Source: an uncultured Lachnospiraceae bacterium
Lineage (GTDB): Bacteria > Bacillota_A > Clostridia > Lachnospirales > Lachnospiraceae
Direction of reading: 5' to 3'
Length of the DNA stretch: 64,000 bases
Assembly: GCA_902801585.1 (NCBI GenBank)
Contig: CADCIU010000006.1
Span: forward strand, 11,577-75,576
Under the pieces are notes generated by a model. It was not told the origin of the DNA. It searched no databases and saw nothing but the letters and a program-made list of their open reading frames with translations. The position numbers were made by a program, and so were the translations under genes. This document shows, in pieces, positions 25,938-35,592 of the stretch (the first letter of the stretch is position 1; each line of letters begins with the position of its first letter).

Positions 25938-27632
25938 ATGGGCTTTTTTGACCGATTATTTAAAAGAAATGACCCACCGGGCGATGATGGTGTCAGGGGC
26001 AGACGCTATGACAACAGCATTATTGCGTGGGCGTTTGACAATGCCAAAAAGAGAGACGAGGACGGGTATTATCCGATCATCTGCCCTTACTGTCTCGAGA
26101 CCTTCCATATCTGGGAAGCGCAGTTCCGTTCTCCTGCTCCGAGAGTGATCTTCAGAGATGAGAGGATGTCTTTTGAGGGCCCTTCGGCAAGTGTACCCAA
26201 TCCGAACACCTTCAGTCTCGGGAGCGGATGGGGAGATGATGCGCCGGCGCCTTCCTTTCCCGGTGCGGGGCCTGAGATGACGGCACCGGTGACTCCCATA
26301 CCGGACACACCGATCATCACGCAAGGCATGCCCGAGGAATCGTCGGGATTCAAGGCGGAGATCGATACCTTATATGACCAGTTCGAGCGCAGAGTCGGCG
26401 GTCATGGGGGAATTGCGCACGGAAAGATCCTCAGGATCTTCGACGAGAACGGGGAACCCACGGGAGAAGTGGAGTCCATAACGCTTATGGATCCTCGCGC
26501 AGGCGGCATTTTAGAGGGACATGAGAGTATCAAGATCAGAGGCCGCAGGGCGCAGGATTTTGAGCGCCGGCCAATCCTGAGCGTGATCAATAAGTATGGC
26601 GAGATGTGCGACGAGAGAGTCTGCCCGCACTGCCACCACAGAGTGTCCTCCTATATCGGGATCAGGCCGAGCTATATCGTTGCGCTGGTAGGCGACACCA
26701 AAGCCGGCAAGACGGTCTATCTGCATAAGCTGGGAGCGGAGCTGTCCAAAGGAATATTGGGCAGGACCCAGGTGGGGTTTGAAGCCAATCCCGACTACAG
26801 GGACTGGATCAGCAGAGCGATGGAAATGGACAGAAAGGCGCACAACGACGAGTCGATGGTGGGCCTTACGGCCATGCAGTTCATGCCGCCCAATATCATT
26901 GATTTCAGCGCGACTAACTTTGAGGGGAGACTCAACGACGGGTTCATACTGAACCTGTTCGACTTCCCGGGTGAGGCACTGAGCAGTGATGCGCGGGAGA
27001 CGCAGGAGTTCGATAAGCATTATAAGCCGCTCATCGAGAGGATCGACGGGTGGATCTTCCTGTTCGATGCCGCCAATTTTGACACCGTCGGGGATGTACT
27101 CAACAGTGACGAAGAGCTGAGAAGGTATCTGATCAATACCGCAAACTCTCTGCCTCCGCTCGTACTGCTGCGCAATTTTCAGAGCAGGTATCTGGGCATT
27201 TACGGAAACGCGTTTGATAAACCGGTGGCCTTCATCATCTCCAAGAGTGACCTGATCAAGACGGCCAGAGATCTCGATGATTCCTACTTCCCGGATCTCG
27301 GATATGACGCGATCTTTCTGAGCAACAACGACGGGCGCAACTATATCCATAAGGGAAATACGGATCTCAGCGATATGTTTATGTGCGACAAACAGATCGA
27401 GACCTTCTTCGAGGGAAGCAGAGAAGACAGCGCGGTCTTTGAGAGCTGTATTGAGGCGGTCAAGAACCGGCAGGCCTGCTGGTTCGCGGTCTCATCCAAA
27501 GGAACACCGGGGTCGGCCAAGGCGGATCCGATCCGTGTCACGGAGCCGATGGAGTGGCTGTTGTGGAGATTGGGACTGATCAAAGGAGAAGGAGAGGACA
27601 TCCCCGGAGGAGGCAATCCGCACCGGGCATAG
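25938..27632 (+). CDS. Zinc-ribbon P-loop GTPase (TRAFAC-like, DO-GTPase type)
   Basis: 564 residues. Two half ribbons, IICPYCLETFHIW and RVCPHCHHRVSSY, enclose a linker rich in Pro and Thr. The GTPase follows: Walker A GDTKAGKT at 252-259 after a hydrophobic strand (YIVALV), DFPGE as the G3/Walker B box (DxxG), and FIISKSDLI as a G4-like [NTS]KxD box. The C-terminus contains a further alpha/beta region. This arrangement resembles the double-GTPase (DO-GTPase) families described by the Aravind group in conflict-type systems; that assignment is from memory. AAAGGAG precedes the ATG. The next gene encodes a paralog without a working P-loop, 10 bases downstream. Confidence 0.75.
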   Translation: MGFFDRLFKRNDPPGDDGVRGRRYDNSIIAWAFDNAKKRDEDGYYPIICPYCLETFHIWEAQFRSPAPRVIFRDERMSFEGPSASVPNPNTFSLGSGWGDDAPAPSFPGAGPEMTAPVTPIPDTPIITQGMPEESSGFKAEIDTLYDQFERRVGGHGGIAHGKILRIFDENGEPTGEVESITLMDPRAGGILEGHESIKIRGRRAQDFERRPILSVINKYGEMCDERVCPHCHHRVSSYIGIRPSYIVALVGDTKAGKTVYLHKLGAELSKGILGRTQVGFEANPDYRDWISRAMEMDRKAHNDESMVGLTAMQFMPPNIIDFSATNFEGRLNDGFILNLFDFPGEALSSDARETQEFDKHYKPLIERIDGWIFLFDAANFDTVGDVLNSDEELRRYLINTANSLPPLVLLRNFQSRYLGIYGNAFDKPVAFIISKSDLIKTARDLDDSYFPDLGYDAIFLSNNDGRNYIHKGNTDLSDMFMCDKQIETFFEGSREDSAVFESCIEAVKNRQACWFAVSSKGTPGSAKADPIRVTEPMEWLLWRLGLIKGEGEDIPGGGNPHRA

Positions 27633-27642
27633 GAAAGAAACG

Positions 27643-28542
27643 ATGGGCACAAAGAGCAGTGAAACAAGCCTGGAGCTGGACAGCACGACCAGGATCATAT
27701 GTCCTTATTGCGGGAGCAGGATCAGGGTCAATGACCTCTTGTTCCGAAGCGGTATGAGGCTCTCCATTTCCGAGGATAACCGGCTTTCCGATTATTACCT
27801 TCGATTCAAAGGAAGGCTTCCGGATGAGAGGGATTACAGGAACGGGTGGACAAGGCCCGCCAAGCTGGTCAGCTGGGCCGGGCTTCCCAACCGGCAGATC
27901 GGGGTGCATAACGGGTTCGTTCTCAGCGTGGCAGACTACGATGGGGAGACCATGTCGGAGAAAGCCTGTCTGTGGTGTCATAACATCATCTCTGATGATC
28001 TGATCACAAAAGCCGGCAATGAGATCGCGCTGTTTGCCCAGCCGGAAGCGGCTAAACACGCCGCCTGGTTTGTGAGGCAGTTTACGTCCCGCAGTCATAT
28101 GAACAATGAGAGCCTTAAAGATCTCGGATATTTTGTCTTCCGGGATTGGATCGTTTATGACTGCACGGAGACGAGCGCTCTGGACAACGAGCGCAGGCAG
28201 CGCGCGATGAAGACCGGGAGCGCATGTAAGAAAGCGGTGTTCTTCATAAAGACACACGCGGATACCGCAGAGGGAGAGAGCGGTGATCTGGGCACGATCA
28301 CATGGCTGCAGACAGCGCTTTCAGGAATCTACGGGATCTCGACCATCAACCTGCCCACGGCTCTGATCATGATTCCGGATGCCGAGGAGCAGTTTGATGA
28401 TATAGAAGAGGCACACAGCGTTCTGTGCATGCATTTGGACGGGCGCTTCAAGATCAATAAGCGGTATATCTGGAGATCTCCGGAACAGACCGCGAATGAA
28501 TTTGAGAACATCACAGCATGGCTGAAGAGCAATGACGGATGA
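27643..28542 (+). CDS. Zinc-ribbon pseudo-GTPase, P-loop-less paralog of the preceding GTPase
   Basis: 299 residues. It shares the architecture of its neighbour: IICPYCGSRIRVNDLLF and KACLWCHNIIS match the two half ribbons. Directly after, IALFAQPEAAKHAAWF (127-142) occupies the Walker A place, with GDTKAGKT replaced by AQPEAAKH, so neither the glycines nor the Ser/Thr are kept. VYDCTETSALD lies where DFPGE would be, and AVFFIKTHAD where the SKSD box would be. GTP hydrolysis is therefore unlikely; a regulatory or structural partner of the active GTPase is the natural reading. The alignment was made by eye. It is 10 bases after the GTPase gene and 50 before the next. Confidence 0.6.
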   Translation: MGTKSSETSLELDSTTRIICPYCGSRIRVNDLLFRSGMRLSISEDNRLSDYYLRFKGRLPDERDYRNGWTRPAKLVSWAGLPNRQIGVHNGFVLSVADYDGETMSEKACLWCHNIISDDLITKAGNEIALFAQPEAAKHAAWFVRQFTSRSHMNNESLKDLGYFVFRDWIVYDCTETSALDNERRQRAMKTGSACKKAVFFIKTHADTAEGESGDLGTITWLQTALSGIYGISTINLPTALIMIPDAEEQFDDIEEAHSVLCMHLDGRFKINKRYIWRSPEQTANEFENITAWLKSNDG

Positions 28543-28592
28543 TGTGAATAGACGGATGTGCAGCGGCAGATTGCAGCGGATGGGAGAGCAGT

Positions 28593-31500
28593 ATGAGTGT
28601 TGAACAATATTTTGGCGGACGTATCCGATATATTCAGGTGGGAGACAACGGCAACGCGGCCCCCGGAATCGGCTGCTATGCAAAATCGCGGGGGGTCTCG
28701 GGACAGGATGAGTCTGAGATCCGGAGACGCTATACGCAGTATCTTAATACACAGAAGAATATGAAGGGCAAATGCCCCACGATCTATAAGCGCGCGATCC
28801 TGCCCACCGGAACGATCCTTCAGACAGCCTGCTCATACATTCCTGCGCTTCGCGGAAGCAGAGGAAATGTCATAGACAGGCCGGACTGGATCGACCACAC
28901 CTATCTCATCCGCGGAAACGACCCGGAGGCACTGGATCCGGAGAGATGGCTGGGTCTCCCTTACAGAACGGATGATCCGAACCCCACATGGGAGGTCATG
29001 CCCGAGGAAGTCAAAGAGAAGATCAGCGGCGGAGAAGTCTACAAAACAGACCGGTGGATCGAAGCGAAATCACTTCCCGGGCTGCCGAAGTCCGCATTTC
29101 GCCTCATGCCGCTCTCCGATGTCATGGAGATGTGGAATTTAAATGAGATCAAGATGATCAATCTGATCGAGGCGGTCATGGACTGTGTGGCTGCGCCTGA
29201 TCAGGGAGGAAGAAAACTGTTCATCAAGTACGACCTGAATGCGGCCGACTGCAAGGGAAGCAGGTTTTGGGACGCATCGATGGACGAAGAGGAATTCAAC
29301 CGCTTCCGCATGGAACATCTTCTGTGCTGGATCTATCATCTGATCCCTTTCTCTTTTCGGAGATTACTGGGGTATGACACCATCATGGATGTCAATGCCG
29401 GATATCATCACATTATCTTTGTGACGGCCGATAAGATCGGCATAGCCGGGAATCAGTATGTGTATATGTTCCCGGGGTTCGACGGCTCCCGCTTTGAAGA
29501 TAATAAGAACATGATGCAGACCGGGTACGGCTATCTGTTCGACCCTTCACACGGACTTTGGCATAATGCGGCAGGCGGCCAGAAATATGCAGAACTGTTC
29601 AGGACGGAAGGCATCATTCAGAAACTGATCGCGGAAGAAGTGCGCGCGTATATGAACGCCGGGTCCATGAAGGAGATCCGCGGGATCATCAAGGAATACT
29701 GCGAATTTTTCAAGCTTTTGGAGAGGCATCTTCCAATTTATTCCAATTCGATCGAGGAGCTGGAGAGCGATATCCCCAGATGGAAGGCCTCGCTTGTGAG
29801 CGATTCGAAGGAACTGCGGGGAATGGCCCTCACGAACTTAAAGCGCACGGGCGGTGAAGATATAGCTGTAAATGCAGAGAACTATGAGTACTTTCTTCAG
29901 GTCATAACCACACTCAAGAGGAGGACGACGAAGGAAAACAGAGAGAGCCTCTGGACACCGGTCGTCGAAGGTGCGCTGCTGAGGCCCGCATTTAAGGATC
30001 AACAGGGTTTTGTCAAGGAATTGGCGGAAGTGATCCTGGGTGACCCGAATCCTCTGGAGAGATATAAGAAGTACGCGGCCCGAAACGATTTCAGAAGTGC
30101 CCGGGCGGGCGGAGAGAGCGTTCTGAAGCAGCTGTTCGCAGAGCTCCTTTCCGACGAAGCGTTTGTGAAGTCGTGGTTAAGCGAACAGTATGCGAAGACC
30201 GATACTTATGTGGCCCGCCTGAGGGCTTATGATGCGACGGCCGGAGCGATCGACGAGCTGTCTATGGGAGCAGGGCGGGACGCCGCACACGCGGCAAATG
30301 ACCGCTATTATGAGAGCCTTGAGCCTCTCACCGATGTTCTGAATACGGAAATACTGTTCACGATCCCGCCTGAAAAGGTGAGGCCGGCGACGTTTGATAT
30401 GGCAGAAAAGACCGCGGAGAAACTGGTCGCGGCGTATCCGACGCTGGATATCTGTAAAGAAGTCGCGCGAAAAGGACCGGATGCACTTACGTCCTTCAAA
30501 GAAAAATGTCAGAATTCGAAGCTCAAGTCGTACCCTGTACTGACAGACCGTTTGATGGATACAGTGTTCGGAGAATGGGCAGCTTCGTTTTCGGGGACAA
30601 GGATCCCGCCGCAGCAGCTGGCTAAAGCAGTCGATCTGGTATGTGTAAACAGCTCTGACCCGAGAGCGGAGGACTGGAGCGGCAAGCTGACCAAACTGGC
30701 AGCGGACAAGCGGGCTTTTGGCGAGTTTACGACTGACGATTTCAGGGCATATTGCAGCGCGATCAGCGGGACGGATCCCATGATGCTCCGCATCGTGATC
30801 CGTTATTATATGTTCAACCACGCTGTCCGTTCCATCAGCGAGGGTTCTGTCGTGTCCGGCAGAGATGATATCCGCATTCTCTCGGAATATCTGACCCAGG
30901 AGAGGAAGTATATCGGCAGCTGCCCGCACCCTGACTGGCTCGAAGGCAAGATCAGCGAAGGGACGCAGAAGCTGGCGGAGATCATTGCGGGACAGATGCG
31001 CACAGAAGGCAGTTACGACCAGACGGCAGCGCTGTTCGACAGCATCAGAGATGACGAGAACGTCTTGAACAGTGAAGTGGTGTTGAAAAGCCTTCTGGCT
31101 GCTTCCGAAGAGATCACAGACAATCTGCCGGAGGATGTGTCGGAGGAGCTTCTGCACTCTTTTGAACGGGCATTCAAATGGTGGGGAAATTCCCCGGAAG
31201 TTCGGGCGCAGCGGCGCAGCATCGTCAGGGCCTCGAACTACAGACCTTCATTTAACCAGATCAGCCGGGTACTGGACCAGACCACGCCCAGGGCGCTGGA
31301 GAGGCTGTCGGACGACGGATTTATCTATGACTGCGAGCGCTGTAATATCCGCTCGAGAGAAGATCTGCTGCAGGCCATGAACCGCAAGCCGTCGAAAATG
31401 ACTAAAAAGGAGTGGATCAGCTGCTATTGCGAGTGGATCGAGGAGGCCTTCCGGGATCGGAATTTCGGGGCGGCCGACGCAGACTACCTGCTGTTAGATA

Positions 31501-32036
31501 CTCTCTGCAAGGTGGTCTCGGAGATCGGATTTACCGACATCGGCAAGGATGCCGCAGTGGATCAGAAATGGCTGCTTTCCCTGCCCCAGGGAAATGTCCG
31601 GGGAGACAGAGTGAAGAAGAGCCGTGTGAAGGCGGATAATCTTCTGGATTTCCTCGAGGTGATCGAGATCTGCGGGCAGCTCAGTTCCGCCAAGGCCAAA
31701 AAAGTGAACACGGCAGATCGGGTCATCAATAAGCTGGTCTGCAGCCTGATCGAATCCGGCAAACTGTACGTGAATTATAACGACAGGACAATGAGCGCCC
31801 TGACAGCGTACATTGAAGAGGACAGCGGGCTGTTCGAGAAACTGCTCTTGGAGCAGAGACTGGACAAGACGCTCAGACTGATCCGGTACATGTCCGCAAA
31901 TACCGGCAATCGAACGATGACGAGGATCCGGGAGACCTGCAGACGGTTTGAGGGCACCCTGAAAACGCTCTATATCGAAGAAGATATCATGGCCCTGCGG
32001 GAAGCTTTGGAAGCGGACGACGGGAAGAGACGGTGA
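28593..32036 (+). CDS. Very large GTPase-associated protein (GAP1-like N-terminus)
   Basis: 1147 residues, cytoplasmic, no membrane helices. The N-terminal ~180 residues (YFGGRIRYIQVGDNGNAAPGIGCYA, TGTILQTACSYIPALRGSRGN, HTYLIRG) resemble the N-terminal domain of GTPase-associated protein 1 (GAP1), a family that co-occurs with DO-GTPases; this is recalled, not searched. A middle alpha/beta region with YMFPGFDGSRFED follows. The C-terminal two thirds are helical and charged, of scaffold type. No catalytic signature was recognised. ATG 28593 lies after GGGAGAGCAGT. Position just after the GTPase pair supports a partnership. Confidence 0.55.
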   Translation: MSVEQYFGGRIRYIQVGDNGNAAPGIGCYAKSRGVSGQDESEIRRRYTQYLNTQKNMKGKCPTIYKRAILPTGTILQTACSYIPALRGSRGNVIDRPDWIDHTYLIRGNDPEALDPERWLGLPYRTDDPNPTWEVMPEEVKEKISGGEVYKTDRWIEAKSLPGLPKSAFRLMPLSDVMEMWNLNEIKMINLIEAVMDCVAAPDQGGRKLFIKYDLNAADCKGSRFWDASMDEEEFNRFRMEHLLCWIYHLIPFSFRRLLGYDTIMDVNAGYHHIIFVTADKIGIAGNQYVYMFPGFDGSRFEDNKNMMQTGYGYLFDPSHGLWHNAAGGQKYAELFRTEGIIQKLIAEEVRAYMNAGSMKEIRGIIKEYCEFFKLLERHLPIYSNSIEELESDIPRWKASLVSDSKELRGMALTNLKRTGGEDIAVNAENYEYFLQVITTLKRRTTKENRESLWTPVVEGALLRPAFKDQQGFVKELAEVILGDPNPLERYKKYAARNDFRSARAGGESVLKQLFAELLSDEAFVKSWLSEQYAKTDTYVARLRAYDATAGAIDELSMGAGRDAAHAANDRYYESLEPLTDVLNTEILFTIPPEKVRPATFDMAEKTAEKLVAAYPTLDICKEVARKGPDALTSFKEKCQNSKLKSYPVLTDRLMDTVFGEWAASFSGTRIPPQQLAKAVDLVCVNSSDPRAEDWSGKLTKLAADKRAFGEFTTDDFRAYCSAISGTDPMMLRIVIRYYMFNHAVRSISEGSVVSGRDDIRILSEYLTQERKYIGSCPHPDWLEGKISEGTQKLAEIIAGQMRTEGSYDQTAALFDSIRDDENVLNSEVVLKSLLAASEEITDNLPEDVSEELLHSFERAFKWWGNSPEVRAQRRSIVRASNYRPSFNQISRVLDQTTPRALERLSDDGFIYDCERCNIRSREDLLQAMNRKPSKMTKKEWISCYCEWIEEAFRDRNFGAADADYLLLDTLCKVVSEIGFTDIGKDAAVDQKWLLSLPQGNVRGDRVKKSRVKADNLLDFLEVIEICGQLSSAKAKKVNTADRVINKLVCSLIESGKLYVNYNDRTMSALTAYIEEDSGLFEKLLLEQRLDKTLRLIRYMSANTGNRTMTRIRETCRRFEGTLKTLYIEEDIMALREALEADDGKRR

Positions 32037-32128
32037 CCCGCTCAACGGATCAGTATCAACAGCCGGAATCAAAGACCGGAATATAAAGCCGGTATAAAAG
32101 ACCGGCATGAAGTATACAGGAGAACGCT

Positions 32129-33199
32129 TTGAATACCTATCGACCGATCAACACGGGGGAGGGCGAGATCACTCTGGTCCCCGGGATCTCATGCGCATCG
32201 CCGTTTGATAAATTAAAGATCTGTGACTGCGGCGCGATCACTTTTTTGGACGGGCCATGCAGGATCTGCGGCAAAAAAGAGATGAGACCGATCAGCAAGA
32301 CGCTGGAAAAGCAGTACTACGGGAATCTGAACAGCCGGAGATTACAGGAGACGACATTTCTGGCCATGGAAGGCATTCTGGCAGTTCTGTATACGATCCT
32401 GATGCTTTTACTGGTGAGCAGAGGAAAACGTATAGGAATCCCCGTGGCGCTTGAGGTCGTAATGCTGGGCAGCGCCGTGTTTATGATCGCCAGGTGTATC
32501 CTGCAGCTCCTCTATTGGTTCGCGACCGCGCGGGAAATGATGAGGACCCGAAAGGGCAAGATTGATGAGAAGATCGTCGCTTCGTATGTACTCGCTTATG
32601 AGGAGCCGCCCAAGGCAACAGGCCGGGGAATGGAAGGATATTGGTTCATGCTTGTACTGGACCAGTACAAGAATGATATCTCTTATCTCAGGAGGATCCT
32701 GCAGGAGATCGTGAGCAAGCGGGAGGAGAACCGCAAAGCAGAGGAAATCTATTATGAGGCACTGAAGCTGAGTTATATCACGGACTGCACAGAACTGGCG
32801 GAGCTCCGGCTTGAATGTCTGGACGCGATCGGTGTCCATCTGAATGCGCATTCAGATATTGAACAGATTCTGCATATCATTCCGGCGGAGCATTTCGAGA
32901 AGAAGCCTGCGCTGCTGTATCAGGTCGAAAAGTGTCTGGAGAGCTATTCCGAGCCGCTCTCCGACTGGAGTGTGAGCTGCATCATGTGCGACCTGGTGCA
33001 TTTTATGAAAGCGGATCCCGACAGGGAGATCCTTAAGAAATGCATGGTTCACTGCAGCGGCGGAAAGCTCATGCGGTTCTTCAAATATAACCGCAGTGAG
33101 GAGTATAAGGAACTGAGAGAGCTGTTCAGCGAGCTTGGCAGGGAGAATAATATGATCGCTCTTCAGATTGAAGCATGTATGAGAGAGGTGCCGCAATGA
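32129..33199 (+). CDS. Zinc-ribbon membrane protein with helical repeat domain
   Basis: 356 residues, TTG start after CAGGAGAACGC. A short ribbon (KICDCGAITFLDGPCRICGKKE) near residues 30-52 is followed by two close membrane helices at ~78-130, so both ends face the cytoplasm. The C-terminal ~220 residues are helical and include regularly spaced aromatic/acidic helices (EEIYYEALKLSYI, AELRLECLDAIG), as in TPR-like solenoids. No enzyme motif is seen. Its last four bases (ATGA) overlap the next start, which means translational coupling. Confidence 0.55.
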   Translation: MNTYRPINTGEGEITLVPGISCASPFDKLKICDCGAITFLDGPCRICGKKEMRPISKTLEKQYYGNLNSRRLQETTFLAMEGILAVLYTILMLLLVSRGKRIGIPVALEVVMLGSAVFMIARCILQLLYWFATAREMMRTRKGKIDEKIVASYVLAYEEPPKATGRGMEGYWFMLVLDQYKNDISYLRRILQEIVSKREENRKAEEIYYEALKLSYITDCTELAELRLECLDAIGVHLNAHSDIEQILHIIPAEHFEKKPALLYQVEKCLESYSEPLSDWSVSCIMCDLVHFMKADPDREILKKCMVHCSGGKLMRFFKYNRSEEYKELRELFSELGRENNMIALQIEACMREVPQ

Positions 33200-33612
33200 G
33201 TCTGTTTGTGATCGTGATCTCGATCGTGATCCCGGCCGTATGCCTGGTGTTGTCGGAGATCCTGCGGAAAAACAGTAGGCAGTATAGTGACAGTATCAGA
33301 AATTCGTGCAGAACGATCTTTCAGTTCTCGAAGAATCTGGAGGACTCGACAAAGGAGATCGGGACGTTTGATGCCGGCAGCGAAAGGTGGATCGTCAAGG
33401 GAGACCTGTCCTGCGAGCATGTCAACGAAGAAGCCGGAAGAAAGACGCGTACCGGTGACAAGCTGGACTGGTATGCACATACAAGATATTACTATTTTAA
33501 CCCGGCGAGAGAACCGGAGGCGGACCGCAATGTGATATCGGGCAACTGGCTTCGCCGCCAGCTCAGGAAAAGCCTGAGCGAGTTCGAAGAAGAGACGCCG
33601 AAGGAGCAGTGA
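33196..33612 (+). CDS. Small membrane-anchored protein of unknown function
   Basis: 138 residues beginning at the ATG within the ATGA overlap with the previous gene. The N-terminal helix (residues 2-20, LFVIVISIVIPAVCLVL) anchors a mostly charged soluble part containing WIVKGDLSCEH, KLDWYAHTRYYYFNP and a Lys/Glu-rich C-terminal helix. No family was recognised. Coupling with the two-helix zinc-ribbon protein suggests that they form a membrane subcomplex. Confidence 0.55.
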   Translation: MSLFVIVISIVIPAVCLVLSEILRKNSRQYSDSIRNSCRTIFQFSKNLEDSTKEIGTFDAGSERWIVKGDLSCEHVNEEAGRKTRTGDKLDWYAHTRYYYFNPAREPEADRNVISGNWLRRQLRKSLSEFEEETPKEQ

Positions 33613-33725
33613 AGGTCCCCAAAAGGACTGACAGGTAAAAGAGTTCCGCATGAGAACTTCGAATATAGAAAACACATATTAGGAAACACAAGAACCATAA
33701 ACTCTGCCACCAAGGGGGAACGATT

Positions 33726-35534
33726 ATGAAAAAGGTTATCAAGCACAGCATTGCACTGCTGCTGGCGGTGATCATGATGGTCAGCATCAGCCCGCTCAAG
33801 CCGTATGCAGACGACACGAAGGACAGCGGTATTCTGCCGACAGATGTCTATATTGTCATCGACAATTCCTGGAGTATGGCCAAGGAAGACGACGGCGTCA
33901 CGCCGGGCGGATCGGACCCGAACAGGCTCGCCATCCAGTGCGCGGAGGCTTTTTATCAGGAATCTCCCGCAAACAATTCGGCGATCGGTGTGATCACATT
34001 CTCCGGCAAGGTGGACAGCGTGGAAGATCTGGTCGAGAATACCGGACAGAACCAGAAAGCATCGTGGGATAGTGTCTATACACAGGACGGGACCGGCACG
34101 AACATCAGTGCCGCATTGGATACCGCCGGACAGAAGCTGATCAGCGACGGAACCCACCCCAATAAGGCGATCGTACTGATCACGGACGGCGCCGCCAACG
34201 TCGGCAAGGACTACGAGCCCGTCAAGTATAACGGAAAGCCCATACCGGTCTACTGCCTGTATGTCAACGACGGGAAAAACAGTGACGAGCAGGCTGCCAG
34301 AGATTATCTGGGGGATATTGCGAACAGAAGCGGTACCGGGAATATTTATGAGATCGATTCGAGTACAGATATCAACGGCGTCATGCAGGATGTGGCAGAT
34401 ACCTTGTACAACCGATCGGCGGAAGACAAAACCCAGGGAAAAACGCCATTGAAAGACAATGGCGACGGGACTTGGACAGGAACGCAGGTCGTGCCGATCG
34501 AGGCGGATATCTACGAGTTCAACTGCACGATCGAGCATAAATCAGCGGCCACATTTGACCTCACGATAGAAGACCCGAACGGAAATATCCTGTATGAAAA
34601 CAAAAAGCCGGGCGGCCCGTATGTGACGGCGATTGATAATGATGCCCTGACAAGCGTGAAATTCCTATGGCCTGTTCAGGGAGATTACAAGTTTATCATG
34701 ACCTCTGATACCGAGCAGACAGTCAAATGGAGAACCATACAGATCGTGGCGACGCTGAACCTGAGCCTCGACAAGGACAATGTCAAGGCAGGTGAAGGAG
34801 TCAACGCGGCATATTCTATCAAGAGCAATACGTCAGCTAAGATCGTGCAGGCATCGATCCGTATACACGACCAGAGCGGCAAGGTTGTTGATGACAGCAC
34901 GGATGGCGGAACAAAGATCACTGCGAATCCTGACGGAAGTTTTACGATCGACACAACGGACTTAGCAGAAGACACGTATGATGTGGTGGCTATAGCGGAT
35001 ATGGACGACGGCAAGCAGTATGCCAGTATTAAGGTCCCGTTTACCGTGGCAGGTAAAAAAGGCGGATTCCCGCTGCCGCTGATCATCGGAATCGCCGCTG
35101 TGCTTCTCGCGGTGATCGCATTTATTGTCTTTAAGGTCGTAAGCGGTGGAAAGAATAAGCTGGGTTATGTCAGACCTGCTGCAGGCAGTCTGAATATCAG
35201 TGTGCGTGACAACGGCAAACTGATCAGCACGATCCCGCTTCAGCTTCCGGGGAGCATTCCGGACGGCAAACCGAAAAATCTCGGAAACCTGGTGGTGAAC
35301 GAACTGCAGAGAAGACACGGAGCGTGGGATATCATTCCTCAGGAACTCGGGGACTTTGACATCAGCTGTGTCGGCACAAGGGACGGAAATCCTGCGACAC
35401 AGAACCTTGAGATCACAGACAGGAACCGGGTTCTCGTGACGCAGATCGGACATGGAAGAATGTCCAGCTTTGCTGCGGGAGACAGAGTCGATGTGCAGCT
35501 CAAGTGGACTCCTCTGGGGACGGGAAGGAGATGA
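33726..35534 (+). CDS. Secreted-topology von Willebrand A protein with one C-terminal membrane helix
   Basis: 602 residues. A signal peptide (~1-28) is followed by an extracellular vWA domain with intact MIDAS: DNSWS at 46-50, GTGTNISAALDTAG (Thr) and AIVLITDGAANVG. Two Ig-like beta domains (~235-440) come next, one membrane helix (~447-472, PLPLIIGIAAVLLAVIAFIVFKVV) and a ~125-residue cytoplasmic domain (LNISVRDNGKLISTIPLQLPG, ELGDFDISCVGTRDG). The general layout resembles bacterial vWA receptor or BatA/YfbK-like proteins. The ribosome binding site is AGGGGG before ATG. It is the second vWA protein of the cluster, with a topology different from the one at 23559. Confidence 0.8.
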   Translation: MKKVIKHSIALLLAVIMMVSISPLKPYADDTKDSGILPTDVYIVIDNSWSMAKEDDGVTPGGSDPNRLAIQCAEAFYQESPANNSAIGVITFSGKVDSVEDLVENTGQNQKASWDSVYTQDGTGTNISAALDTAGQKLISDGTHPNKAIVLITDGAANVGKDYEPVKYNGKPIPVYCLYVNDGKNSDEQAARDYLGDIANRSGTGNIYEIDSSTDINGVMQDVADTLYNRSAEDKTQGKTPLKDNGDGTWTGTQVVPIEADIYEFNCTIEHKSAATFDLTIEDPNGNILYENKKPGGPYVTAIDNDALTSVKFLWPVQGDYKFIMTSDTEQTVKWRTIQIVATLNLSLDKDNVKAGEGVNAAYSIKSNTSAKIVQASIRIHDQSGKVVDDSTDGGTKITANPDGSFTIDTTDLAEDTYDVVAIADMDDGKQYASIKVPFTVAGKKGGFPLPLIIGIAAVLLAVIAFIVFKVVSGGKNKLGYVRPAAGSLNISVRDNGKLISTIPLQLPGSIPDGKPKNLGNLVVNELQRRHGAWDIIPQELGDFDISCVGTRDGNPATQNLEITDRNRVLVTQIGHGRMSSFAAGDRVDVQLKWTPLGTGRR

Positions 35535-35592
35535 TCCGGCCCCAAAGAGTATCGACTGCAATTGTGCAAAATTTACAGGAGGCGTTGTTTTG

